DNA of 31,810 nucleotides, taken from positions 1 through 31,810 of the forward strand of contig CAYTDM010000023.1 in the NCBI GenBank assembly GCA_964436635.1, given 5' to 3'. Source of the DNA: DASRQK01 sp964436635. Lineage in GTDB: Bacteria; Bacteroidota; Bacteroidia; Sphingobacteriales; Sphingobacteriaceae. The notes under the pieces are model-generated. The model did not search any database, was not told where the DNA came from, and saw only the letters and a program-made list of their open reading frames with translations. Position numbers and translations under genes: made by a program. Positions 6,337 to 14,172 of the stretch are shown here, piece after piece. How positions within the stretch are numbered: position 1 is the stretch's first letter; every line of letters starts with the position of its first letter.

Positions 6337-8838
6337 CTAGAATTGGTCGTCGTTAAAATCATCCATGGAATCATTTCGATTATTTTTATTAAAATCTTGT
6401 TGTCCAAAGCGGTAACTAAAGGTGAGGGTAAATGTACGTTTCATCCAACGACTTTCGTATTCGCGATACACATGCTCGGTTTGAGTATAGCCACCGAATC
6501 GACGCTGATTAAATAAATCGCGCACATTAAACATAATGCTGCCGCGTTTTTGTAAAACATCAAAACGCATCCCTGCATCGACCACAAAGTTTTCTACACT
6601 TTTGCCCTGTGCCTGAACACGAGGTGCACGATAATCTAAGCGGGTTTGAGCAGATAAATTTGGAGTAAATCGGACATTCATAGTTGCGTTAGCATTCCAG
6701 CTAAAGCCTTCTGCAGACGCAATATTAAAACGTTCGCTGCCATAAAACTTCGTGTAGTAGGCATTTAAATTCGTCATCACATCGACATCTTTGCTTAAAT
6801 CAATTTTGGAGATGAATTCAAATCCAGAAGTTTCATTTCTGCTAATATTTTGCCACTGGGAATACGTAGCGCCATTTTGTTCGTCCACATGGGTGATGAT
6901 GGACTGAGAAACATCATTCATTCTCCTGTGGTAGACCGAAGAAGTTAAGGTGACGGCATCCCAAAACTTTGCGTAGCTCAATTCAAACGAATGGATGTCT
7001 TCAGGCAGCAAATCAGGATTTCCTTGACGAATATTTAACGGGTCCGAGATATCTACGAACGGATTCACTTGCCAGCCACCTGGTCTGCGAACTCGTCGAG
7101 TATAACTGGTTTGTAATTGATTTCCGTTTCCAAACTCATGGGTTAAGAAAAAGCTTGGATACAAACGAAAATAGTCCATTCTTCCATCTGTTCGCCTACC
7201 ATCCAAAGGCTTTGAAGGATCCAAGTCGTAATAAGTGGTAAATAAATAGGCTTGTTCTGCACGTAACCCAATCTGCAAGCCCAGTTGATCGGTAATTTTT
7301 CGCTGATAATTCGTGTATACCGCGTGTACTTGGCTTTCCAAATCAAAATCGTTGCTGACGTCATAATCGGGTTGCAAAGAGGCGCCATTCATTCCCAATT
7401 CAGAAAATTGATGATCTTTTCGTTGACGAATATTACTACGATAGCCCAGTTCCAGATTACTTTCTTCCCCTAAAGGACGAACATAGTCGAATTGTAGATT
7501 ATAATTTAGCCCATCTTCACTGGAAGAATTCAGGCGTTTCTCACTGTTCATATTGGACAAAAAAGCCTGTTCGAAGATGTTCCTGCCGCTTTCTCCATCT
7601 TTTCCGAATCCAATATTCACCACCAATTCTTCCTGAGGCCGACTGAATTCGTGTTTAAAATCTAAATTAAGATCAAATCCTAAATCCTCCTCTTTCTGTT
7701 TTGAAATGCGTTCGCTATCACCATTTAAATTTGGATGATTTACATAATTAAAGAAAATTTGTTCATTTCGATCGTTATCGCGAAAACTAACATTTCCTGA
7801 AAGGCCTAAGGTAGTTTTTTCTGTTATAAAATAATCAACGCCTAATTTAACCCCATTATTTACACCCAGGCGTGCACTTTCACTCCTGTTTTTTGTTAGG
7901 CTGTTTGTGGCCAATAATTCTGTGGTATTGGTCCCATCGCCTATGCTGTTCCTACGGTTAAAATTATAACTGCCAAAATAATTAAAACGCTGATCTCTAT
8001 AATTCAAATTGACACCTGCGCCAAAATTTTCATAAGATCCTGCCGACGTATTGATTGCACCATTTAGACCGGTACGCATGTTCTTTTTCAGAACGATGTT
8101 AATAATACCTGTTTGGCCTTCCGCATCGAAACGAGACGAAGGATTCGTAATGACTTCAATCCTTTCGATTGAACTGGCAGGCATGGACTGAAGAAATGAG
8201 GTAATGTCACTTCCAGCCATCGCGGATTCTTTTCCATCGATTAGAAATTTCACCCCACTGGATCCTCTAAGACTCACACTTCCATCCATATCCACTTCTA
8301 AGCTCGGCACATTGCTTAATAAATCAGTCGCTGAACCACCGATGCTAATCGTGCTTTCCGCTACATTAAAAATTTTACGATCTATGCCTAACTGCATGGC
8401 GGGAACTTCAGGACGGATCACGATTTCTTCGATGCGCTGTCCAACGGCTTTGATATAAATATTGCCTAATTTTAATTGAACTCCATTTTTCACCTGGATT
8501 TGTTCATTTGTATACAACTCGTATCCTACAAAACTGATTTGAAGTTGATAATTGCCATTTTGCACATTGGTTAACACAAACGCGCCCATTTCATTCGTTT
8601 GCGTAGCAGCAACCACATCTTCGCTATTTAACCTTAACAAACGAATACTGGCGTTACTGATGGGAGAAAAATCTCCCCCATCCAACACGATTCCTTGGAT
8701 ATCGGCCCCTTGTGGAGCCTGGGCAGATACCGGATAGGCGAATAGGACTATAATGGAAATAATAAAAATATATATTAAATATTTAGCTAAATAGTTCATA
8801 GAAAAAAACGGAATACGATGCGATAAATGCCTTGTCAT
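6337..8838 (-). CDS. TonB-dependent receptor-like outer-membrane protein
   Basis: 833 residues from an ATG at 8838; an internal ATG at 8799 gives a cleaner signal peptide (MNYLAKYLIYIFIISIIVL, cleavage after VSA) and may be the true start. After the signal comes a carboxypeptidase-regulatory-like beta sandwich (about 45-130; GADIQGIVLDGGDFSPISNA), then a plug domain (about 150-255; DLLSNVPSLEVDMDGSVSLR, SSIERIEVITNPSSRFDAEG, INIVLKKN), then a beta-barrel of the OMP_b-brl_3 type ending in aromatic residues (FTLTFSYRFG). A charged Asn/Asp-rich tail of about 24 residues follows the last strand. It is expected to import or sense a substrate through the outer membrane with TonB/ExbBD. No SusD partner is adjacent, so a glycan role is not supported; the substrate is unknown. 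Confidence 0.9.
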   Translation of the reverse strand: MTRHLSHRIPFFSMNYLAKYLIYIFIISIIVLFAYPVSAQAPQGADIQGIVLDGGDFSPISNASIRLLRLNSEDVVAATQTNEMGAFVLTNVQNGNYQLQISFVGYELYTNEQIQVKNGVQLKLGNIYIKAVGQRIEEIVIRPEVPAMQLGIDRKIFNVAESTISIGGSATDLLSNVPSLEVDMDGSVSLRGSSGVKFLIDGKESAMAGSDITSFLQSMPASSIERIEVITNPSSRFDAEGQTGIINIVLKKNMRTGLNGAINTSAGSYENFGAGVNLNYRDQRFNYFGSYNFNRRNSIGDGTNTTELLATNSLTKNRSESARLGVNNGVKLGVDYFITEKTTLGLSGNVSFRDNDRNEQIFFNYVNHPNLNGDSERISKQKEEDLGFDLNLDFKHEFSRPQEELVVNIGFGKDGESGRNIFEQAFLSNMNSEKRLNSSSEDGLNYNLQFDYVRPLGEESNLELGYRSNIRQRKDHQFSELGMNGASLQPDYDVSNDFDLESQVHAVYTNYQRKITDQLGLQIGLRAEQAYLFTTYYDLDPSKPLDGRRTDGRMDYFRLYPSFFLTHEFGNGNQLQTSYTRRVRRPGGWQVNPFVDISDPLNIRQGNPDLLPEDIHSFELSYAKFWDAVTLTSSVYHRRMNDVSQSIITHVDEQNGATYSQWQNISRNETSGFEFISKIDLSKDVDVMTNLNAYYTKFYGSERFNIASAEGFSWNANATMNVRFTPNLSAQTRLDYRAPRVQAQGKSVENFVVDAGMRFDVLQKRGSIMFNVRDLFNQRRFGGYTQTEHVYREYESRWMKRTFTLTFSYRFGQQDFNKNNRNDSMDDFNDDQF

Positions 8839-8907
8839 TTTATAATTAGATTAAATCCAAAATAAGAGAGGCACAAAAATGGTGCTTTTTTAAGTAGAAA
8901 GGGAGGA

Positions 8908-8927
8908 GAGTAACCGATTAGTTACTC
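8908..8927. promoter_or_regulatory. 7-bp inverted repeat between clpS and the receptor gene
   Basis: GAGTAAC, 6-nt loop CGATTA, GTTACTC. It sits downstream of the clpS stop and about 70 bp upstream of the receptor start. No T-run follows on the minus strand, so it may be an operator or a weak attenuator rather than an intrinsic terminator. Confidence 0.4.
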
Positions 8928-8999
8928 CTGATCATGAATACAACACAATTATTACTGGCTTGTTAAAAAGTTCAAACCGAATCGAATAATTTGTTTGAT

Positions 9000-9281
9000 T
9001 TATTCAACACTAACCGTTAGGCCTTCAGATTTAAGAATCTTCCGGTAAATTTCCAATTCATTCAGGGAACCTTCTAATATGGCACACTTACCTTCATTGT
9101 GAACCGTCCAAGCAATTTTTTCTGCTTGGGAAGGGGAATATTGAAGATGTTTCACCAAACATTCGATCACATGTTCAAATGTATTGTAATCATCGTTCCA
9201 TAAAATTAATTGGTGGCTTGGGCTCAGCGCCGCAAGCACTTCTTCAAGCGTTAACGCTTCTTCCTTCGTCTCGACTGACAT
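9000..9281 (-). CDS. clpS: ATP-dependent Clp protease adaptor ClpS
   Basis: A 93-residue protein with a short disordered N-terminal tail followed by the ClpS core. The N-degron pocket region LILWNDDYNTFEHVIECL is clear, as is the second half AEKIAWTVHNEGKCAILEGS. ClpS binds substrates with destabilising N-terminal residues and delivers them to ClpAP (N-end rule). The length is normal (90-110). It has the best promoter in the window, TTTG-N21-TAATTTTG, ending 5 nt before its ATG, so the mRNA is predicted to be leaderless. It is divergent from the FabH-family gene. Confidence 0.95.
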   Translation of the reverse strand: MSVETKEEALTLEEVLAALSPSHQLILWNDDYNTFEHVIECLVKHLQYSPSQAEKIAWTVHNEGKCAILEGSLNELEIYRKILKSEGLTVSVE

Positions 9282-9286
9282 GAAAG

Positions 9287-9319
9287 CAAAATTAAGGATT
9301 TATACCATATTTTGACAAA
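9287..9319 (-). promoter_or_regulatory. clpS promoter
   Basis: On the minus strand TTTG (9319-9316), 21 nt, then TAATTTTG (9294-9287). Both elements match the Bacteroidota consensus exactly. The -7 element ends 5 nt before the clpS ATG at 9281. Confidence 0.65.
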
Positions 9320-9367
9320 AATTGCTTACAATTGTGCGAATATTAGAGTAGATTATTGAGAAATTTT

Positions 9368-10429
9368 ATGATTATGCATCATTCGAAAATTGCCGGAATC
9401 GGTTATTATGTGCCAAAAAACGTGTATACGAACGATGATTTAACACGTTTTATGGAAACCAGTGATGAGTGGATTCAAGAACGTACCGGAATCAAAGAAA
9501 GACGATTTGCTGATCGTGTGGGCGAAACGACTGCCACGATGGGCATTGAAGCAGCTAAAATCGCGATTGAAAGGGCTGGAATAACCCCTCAAGATATTGA
9601 CTTCATTGTCTTTGCGACACTAAGTCCTGACTACTACTTTCCAGGCTGTGGGGTGATCTTACAGAGAGAAATGGGCATGGGAGAGATTGGAGCACTGGAT
9701 GTACGAAATCAATGTTCAGGATTTGTCTATGCATTATCCGTGGCAGATCAGTTTGTGAAGACAGGCATGTATAAAAATGTCCTTGTAGTCGGTAGTGAAA
9801 AACATTCTTTTGCGATGGATTTTGAAACGCGCAGTAGAAATGTTTCTGTTATTTTTGGGGATGGTGCAGGCGCGGTGGTGCTTCAGCCAACTGATGAGCC
9901 TGGTAAAGGGATCTTAAGTACCCACTTACACAGCGATGGTGCAGAAGCAGAAATCTTGGCGATGTATTATCCTGGTTCGCATGCAAATCTTTGGATGGAT
10001 GAGGAAAAACTCCCTCCTATCGACTCCACAAAAGAATTAGGTGGATTATTTATGAGCAAAGAAATCATTGATCATCCAGCTTCATTGCCATTTATGGACG
10101 GACCTTCCGTGTTCAAAAAAGCTGTGGTGAAGTTTCCTGAAGTGATTAAAGAAGCCTTAGCGGCGAATGGAATGACGGAAAAAGATATCGATCTTTTGGT
10201 TCCTCACCAAGCGAATTTGCGCATTAGCCAATATGTACAAAAATTACTTGGCTTATCCGATGATCAAGTATTTAATAACATTCAGAAATATGGGAATACG
10301 ACCGCTGCTTCCGTTCCAATCGCGCTTTGCGAAGCCTGGGAAGCTGGTAAAATCAAAGATGGTGATCTTGTGTGCCTGGCCGCATTTGGCTCCGGTTTCA
10401 CTTGGGCAAGCGCTTTGATTCGGTGGTAA
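9368..10429 (+). CDS. fabH: 3-oxoacyl-ACP synthase III (FabH family)
   Basis: About 353 residues from the ATG at 9368; a TTG at 9356 would add four residues and an ATG at 9374 would remove two. The enzyme condenses an acyl-CoA with malonyl-ACP to start fatty acid synthesis. The catalytic triad is visible: Cys116 in ALDVRNQCSGF, His in LVPHQANLRI, Asn in KYGNTTAASVPIAL. The C-terminal FGSGFTWASALIRW is typical. It is about 35 residues longer than E. coli FabH because of an insertion around YYPGSHANLWMDEEKLPP up to the ASLPFMDGPSVF region, found in a FabH subgroup of this phylum. Since no other fab gene is adjacent, a specialised priming role in place of the main FabH is possible. Confidence 0.88.
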   Translation: MIMHHSKIAGIGYYVPKNVYTNDDLTRFMETSDEWIQERTGIKERRFADRVGETTATMGIEAAKIAIERAGITPQDIDFIVFATLSPDYYFPGCGVILQREMGMGEIGALDVRNQCSGFVYALSVADQFVKTGMYKNVLVVGSEKHSFAMDFETRSRNVSVIFGDGAGAVVLQPTDEPGKGILSTHLHSDGAEAEILAMYYPGSHANLWMDEEKLPPIDSTKELGGLFMSKEIIDHPASLPFMDGPSVFKKAVVKFPEVIKEALAANGMTEKDIDLLVPHQANLRISQYVQKLLGLSDDQVFNNIQKYGNTTAASVPIALCEAWEAGKIKDGDLVCLAAFGSGFTWASALIRW

Positions 10430-10462
10430 AAACAACCATTCTTACGCTCAACCTATTATGGG

Positions 10463-10482
10463 CTAGTATAAACTAGTATAAT
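10463..10482. repeat. 10-bp tandem duplication
   Basis: CTAGTATAAA at 10463-10472 is followed directly by CTAGTATAAT at 10473-10482, in the spacer between the convergent fabH and dxs genes. Confidence 0.7.
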
Positions 10483-10524
10483 TCGGATGCGCGTTAGCAA
10501 CTAATTACGATTGTTTAAAATATC

Positions 10525-10570
10525 CAAAATTGCGTTTGCCGATTTTTCAAATCCAGCAAGCGCAATTTTG
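10525..10570. terminator. Probable bidirectional terminator between fabH and dxs
   Basis: CAAAATTGCGTTTGC (10525-10539) pairs with GCAAGCGCAATTTTG (10556-10570) over 15 bp with a single G.U-type mismatch; the loop is 16 nt. T-rich sequence flanks both sides (TTTTGTTT on the plus side, TTTTGGATATTTT on the minus side). Placement between two convergent genes fits a shared terminator. Confidence 0.65.
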
Positions 10571-10590
10571 TTTAATAAATAATGATTAAA

Positions 10591-10624
10591 GTCTAAGGTT
10601 AAGAAGCGTCTAAGGTTAAGAAGC
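10591..10624. repeat. 17-bp tandem duplication after dxs
   Basis: GTCTAAGGTTAAGAAGC occurs exactly twice in tandem (10591-10607, 10608-10624), ending 5 bp before the dxs stop codon. Confidence 0.85.
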
Positions 10625-10629
10625 GTCAG

Positions 10630-12558
10630 TTACCCAACTAAAGATTTCGTAGGCTTACTTGCTACCAACTTCTTAACTGAATCTTGGATGGACTGCGCAT
10701 CGTATTCGCATAATCTCCATAATTCCTCTTGTTCACCGTGTTCGATCACAACGTCTGGAATTCCTAAACGAATTACCTGAGAAGTATATCCATGATCGAC
10801 CATGAATTCAAGAACAGCACTTCCAAAACCACCTTGTATACACCCGTCTTCTACGGTAATGACTTTCTTGAATTTTTGGAACACCTTATGCAATAGCTCT
10901 TCATCCAGCGGCTTCACGAATCGCATATCAAAATGTGCAGGATGAATACCCTCCTCGTTCAAAGCCAAAGTCGCTTTCACCACTTCATTCCCGATCGCAC
11001 CTATGCTTAAAATCGCCAATTCTTCTCCGTCGCACACCATTCGACCTTTACCAATTGGTAACTCCTTAAATGGACGTTTCCAATCCGGCATCACGCCTTG
11101 GCCACGAGGATATCGAATCACGAACGCCCCCTTATCTGGCAGCTGAGCCGTATACATTAAGTTCCTCAACTCTTCCTCGTTCATAGGAGCAGAAACTGTC
11201 AAATTCGGGATGCAACGCATATACGCCAAATCGTAGGCCCCATGATGGGTCGGGCCATCTGCACCCGCTAATCCCGCGCGATCTAAACAGAACACCACCG
11301 GAAGTTTTTGCAAAGCGACATCATGAATCACCTGATCATACGCACGTTGCATAAAAGAAGAATAAATATTACAAAACGGCACCAAACCTTGCGTAGCGAG
11401 GCCCGCAGAAAACGTAACAGCATGCTGCTCAGCGATCCCCACGTCAAATGCACGATTTGGCATGGCTTTCATCATAATATTCATAGAAGATCCCGAAGGC
11501 ATGGCCGGCGTAATCCCCATAATTTTTTCATTTGTTTCAGCCAACTCCACTAAGGTATGACCAAACACATCTTGGTATTTTGGCGGAACCGGTTTATCGG
11601 GTTTTGAAGTTTTAATTTCGCCCGTAATCTTATCAAACAATCCAGGAGCGTGCCATTTCGTTTGATCTTTTTCCGCTAGCGCAAACCCTTTTCCCTTCAC
11701 TGTTAAACAATGTAATAATTTCGGGCCAGGAATCGATTTCAAATCTTCGATCACCTTCGCTAAACGTTTTACATCGTGTCCATCAACTGGACCAAAATAA
11801 CGGAAATTTAAGGATTCAAATAAATTACTGTGTTTTAATAAAGAGCCCTTAATGCTCTTTTCCATACTTTTGACTACCCCAAAAGCATCCGGACCGATGT
11901 CGGACAGCTTTGATAATACGCTGGCAATGTCATCCCTGAAACGATTCCAGGTTTTAGAAGTGCGAATGTTTGTAAGATATTCTTTTAAAGCACCCACATT
12001 CGGGTCGATGGACATGCAATTATCATTCAAAATGACTAACACATTCGACTTTTCTATGCCAGCATGATTCAAAGCCTCAAAGGCCAATCCAGCAGTCATC
12101 GCCCCGTCTCCTATCACAGCGACGTGCTGACGATCGGTCTCCCCTTTATAATGAGAGGCAACGGCCATACCCAAAGCGGCAGAAATCGAAGTAGAAGAGT
12201 GTCCTACACCGAAAGCATCGTATTCACTTTCTTCGCGTTTTGGGAAACCACTAATTCCTCCAATAATGCGGTTCGTAGGGAAAATATCGCGTCGACCCGT
12301 TAAAATTTTGTGACCATAAGCTTGGTGACCTACATCCCAAACCAATTGATCATAAGGGGTATTCAACGCATAATGCAGGGCAACCGTTAATTCCACCACT
12401 CCCAAACTCGCCCCAAAATGTCCTCCATTCACGGACACCACATCAATAATGTATTGACGCAGTTCATTCGCTAATTGAGGCAGCTCCTGCTCAGTTAGCG
12501 ATTTTAGATCCGCTGGGCTTTCAATTTTACTTAGAATAGGTCCTTTTTCAAATTCCAT
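10630..12558 (-). CDS. dxs: 1-deoxy-D-xylulose-5-phosphate synthase
   Basis: A 642-residue thiamine-diphosphate enzyme that condenses pyruvate with glyceraldehyde 3-phosphate, the first step of the MEP isoprenoid pathway. Seen: LVWDVGHQAYGHKILTGR, the ThDP/Mg motif VAVIGDGAMTAGLAFEALNH with ILNDN, the histidine-rich GADGPTHHGAYDLAYMR, and the activating Glu in VGIAEQHAVTFSAGLA, then the C-terminal transketolase domain VITVEDGCIQGGFGSAV. The length is typical (620-640). The ATG at 12558 is preceded by a -7 element TACCTTTG with about 25 nt of leader. It is divergent from scpA. Confidence 0.97.
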   Translation of the reverse strand: MEFEKGPILSKIESPADLKSLTEQELPQLANELRQYIIDVVSVNGGHFGASLGVVELTVALHYALNTPYDQLVWDVGHQAYGHKILTGRRDIFPTNRIIGGISGFPKREESEYDAFGVGHSSTSISAALGMAVASHYKGETDRQHVAVIGDGAMTAGLAFEALNHAGIEKSNVLVILNDNCMSIDPNVGALKEYLTNIRTSKTWNRFRDDIASVLSKLSDIGPDAFGVVKSMEKSIKGSLLKHSNLFESLNFRYFGPVDGHDVKRLAKVIEDLKSIPGPKLLHCLTVKGKGFALAEKDQTKWHAPGLFDKITGEIKTSKPDKPVPPKYQDVFGHTLVELAETNEKIMGITPAMPSGSSMNIMMKAMPNRAFDVGIAEQHAVTFSAGLATQGLVPFCNIYSSFMQRAYDQVIHDVALQKLPVVFCLDRAGLAGADGPTHHGAYDLAYMRCIPNLTVSAPMNEEELRNLMYTAQLPDKGAFVIRYPRGQGVMPDWKRPFKELPIGKGRMVCDGEELAILSIGAIGNEVVKATLALNEEGIHPAHFDMRFVKPLDEELLHKVFQKFKKVITVEDGCIQGGFGSAVLEFMVDHGYTSQVIRLGIPDVVIEHGEQEELWRLCEYDAQSIQDSVKKLVASKPTKSLVG

Positions 12559-12583
12559 GGTTAACGTTCCCTATAGGGTTATG

Positions 12584-12591
12584 CAAAGGTA
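12584..12591 (-). promoter_or_regulatory. Probable dxs -7 element
   Basis: On the minus strand TACCTTTG matches TAnnTTTG exactly and lies 25 nt upstream of the dxs ATG. The leader includes the palindrome CCCTATAGGG (12569-12578). No clear -33 TTTG is seen. Confidence 0.45.
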
Positions 12592-12652
12592 AGGAAAAAA
12601 ATAGATGAAATTACTACCTTTACCCCTAAGCAACTTTTGAGCCAAAAAATAC

Positions 12653-13408
12653 ATGCATAACAAAAAAGAAAATGGATTTGAGATTCGTCTTCCTCAATTT
12701 GAGGGACCTTTTGATCTCTTATTATTTTTTATCGAACGGGATGAGCTGGACATCAACGACATACCGATCGCTAAAATCACCGATGACTTTTTGGAATACA
12801 TCCAACAAATGCATGCATTAAATATCGAAGTCGCCAGTGAATTCATCTATATGGCAGCCACCTTAATGCGTATTAAGGTTAAAACTTTATTGCCGCGCCC
12901 TGAATTGGATGAAGAGGGAAATGAAATTGACCTTCAGCAGAACCTGATACAGAAACTGCTGGTTTACAAACAATTTAAGGAAATCTGTGAAAATCTAAGA
13001 AAGTTAGAAGATCAGCGATGGGTCATACACAAACGCGGGAATATTGAAGCCGATTTAAAAATAGCCGCCAAATCTGCACCAGAAGGAGAAGAATTAGCCT
13101 CATTTAACTTGTACAAATTGATGATGATGTATGAAAAAATGATGCAACAGTACACGAACCGCACCCAAGAAGCAAGGCATACTGTCGTGCGCTATCCATA
13201 TACGATCGAAGAGCAAAAAGAAACCATCGCCGCACTGCTCGCCATCAATAAAAAAATAGACTTTGACACACTCAGAAGAACTTCAGAAAACAAGGTCCAA
13301 TTCGTGTATTCCTTTTTAGCCATGTTAGAAATGCTCCAACAACAGCTGGTGGATATACAAATCGGAATCGGATATAATAATTTTTGGGTAAGCCAAAAAT
13401 CGGTCTAA
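12653..13408 (+). CDS. scpA: Segregation and condensation protein A
   Basis: A 251-residue kleisin. The N-terminal SMC-binding part FEIRLPQFEGPFDLLLFFIE and DELDINDIPIAKITDDFLEY are characteristic, followed by ASEFIYMAATLMRIKVKTLLP. The C-terminal winged-helix part (about 190-245; FDTLRRTSENKVQFVYSFLA) is present. ScpA links SMC and ScpB in the condensin complex that compacts and segregates the chromosome. No scpB or smc is adjacent here. The length is normal. Confidence 0.95.
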   Translation: MHNKKENGFEIRLPQFEGPFDLLLFFIERDELDINDIPIAKITDDFLEYIQQMHALNIEVASEFIYMAATLMRIKVKTLLPRPELDEEGNEIDLQQNLIQKLLVYKQFKEICENLRKLEDQRWVIHKRGNIEADLKIAAKSAPEGEELASFNLYKLMMMYEKMMQQYTNRTQEARHTVVRYPYTIEEQKETIAALLAINKKIDFDTLRRTSENKVQFVYSFLAMLEMLQQQLVDIQIGIGYNNFWVSQKSV

Positions 13409-13410
13409 TT

Positions 13411-13454
13411 CCGCATATTATCTAATAACACATATTATCTAATACCGCATATAA
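13411..13454. repeat. 17-bp tandem repeat, about 2.5 copies, after scpA
   Basis: CCGCATATTATCTAATA (13411-13427), ACACATATTATCTAATA (13428-13444), then a partial CCGCATATAA. It fills most of the 60-bp spacer between the convergent scpA and DUF4136 genes. No separate terminator hairpin is visible. Confidence 0.8.
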
Positions 13455-13468
13455 AAGCAGAAAATCAA

Positions 13469-14029
13469 TTATTTTTTCAACCCTTTGACTGGGTACTGTT
13501 TGAACACCCCTTTCACAGTTTTAGGTAATTTATTAATCGCATTCTCAGGGTTTTCAATGCGATTTGTCCCTCTTGCTTGCCAAATTACAGTATTCGTTTT
13601 GCGGTCGCGTGCCTCAATAATCAAATGTGAAACACGGAATCGTTCTGTACCGATCGCGCGATGAGGCGACCAACCATACCACCAAGGACGTGCATAATAA
13701 TAAGGTCCACCCCACATAGCATTTCCATAAACCGCTTGGCTCTTATTGTTGACGATCGCAATATAACGAAATAGAACATCTGGATTTTCCTTTTGATACC
13801 TTAATCCCCTCGCTTCCAATTCCGCATTCGCCGCATCCATAATGTTCGCTTGCGCAATGTCATTATTAAAATACCCCTTGGAAAGTGAATCCACTGGAGT
13901 TAACCAACCATAGGTCTTATAGGCAGTAAAATCCTGTTGTTCGATGCGAGTAGTGTGAAATTGTTGCGTCGAGCAAGCCCCAAAAAACAAAACAACCGGG
14001 ATGACATAATACAATAAGCTTCTTTTCAT
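13469..14029 (-). CDS. DUF4136-family lipoprotein
   Basis: A 186-residue secreted lipoprotein: signal peptide MKRSLLYYVIPVVLFFGAC with lipobox Cys19, then a DUF4136-like domain (FTAYKTYGWLTPVDSL, ANAELEARGLRYQKENPDVLF, RVSHLIIEARDRKTNTVIWQARG). The region around residues 100-120 is rich in Trp, Tyr and Gly (WGGPYYYARPWWYGWSP). The family is common in this phylum and has no established function. An AAGGA sequence lies about 9 nt before the ATG. Its upstream region contains two short tandem duplications. Confidence 0.85.
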   Translation of the reverse strand: MKRSLLYYVIPVVLFFGACSTQQFHTTRIEQQDFTAYKTYGWLTPVDSLSKGYFNNDIAQANIMDAANAELEARGLRYQKENPDVLFRYIAIVNNKSQAVYGNAMWGGPYYYARPWWYGWSPHRAIGTERFRVSHLIIEARDRKTNTVIWQARGTNRIENPENAINKLPKTVKGVFKQYPVKGLKK

Positions 14030-14040
14030 AGCGATATTCC

Positions 14041-14119
14041 TTCTAATTTGGACATTCTAACTTGGACATTGAATGGTCAATCCATTAAACCGTCATTCCA
14101 TTAAACCGTCATTCCATTT
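14041..14119. repeat. Two adjacent tandem duplications upstream of the DUF4136 gene
   Basis: A 14-bp unit, TTCTAATTTGGACA (14041-14054), is repeated with one change at 14055-14068. A 16-bp unit, TCCATTAAACCGTCAT, is repeated exactly at 14081-14096 and 14097-14112, followed by a partial third copy. The two unit sequences are unrelated. Confidence 0.85.
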
Positions 14120-14172
14120 AATGATAATTCACCATATCGGTTAGACTGACATGAATTAGAAAGGTTTAATCC

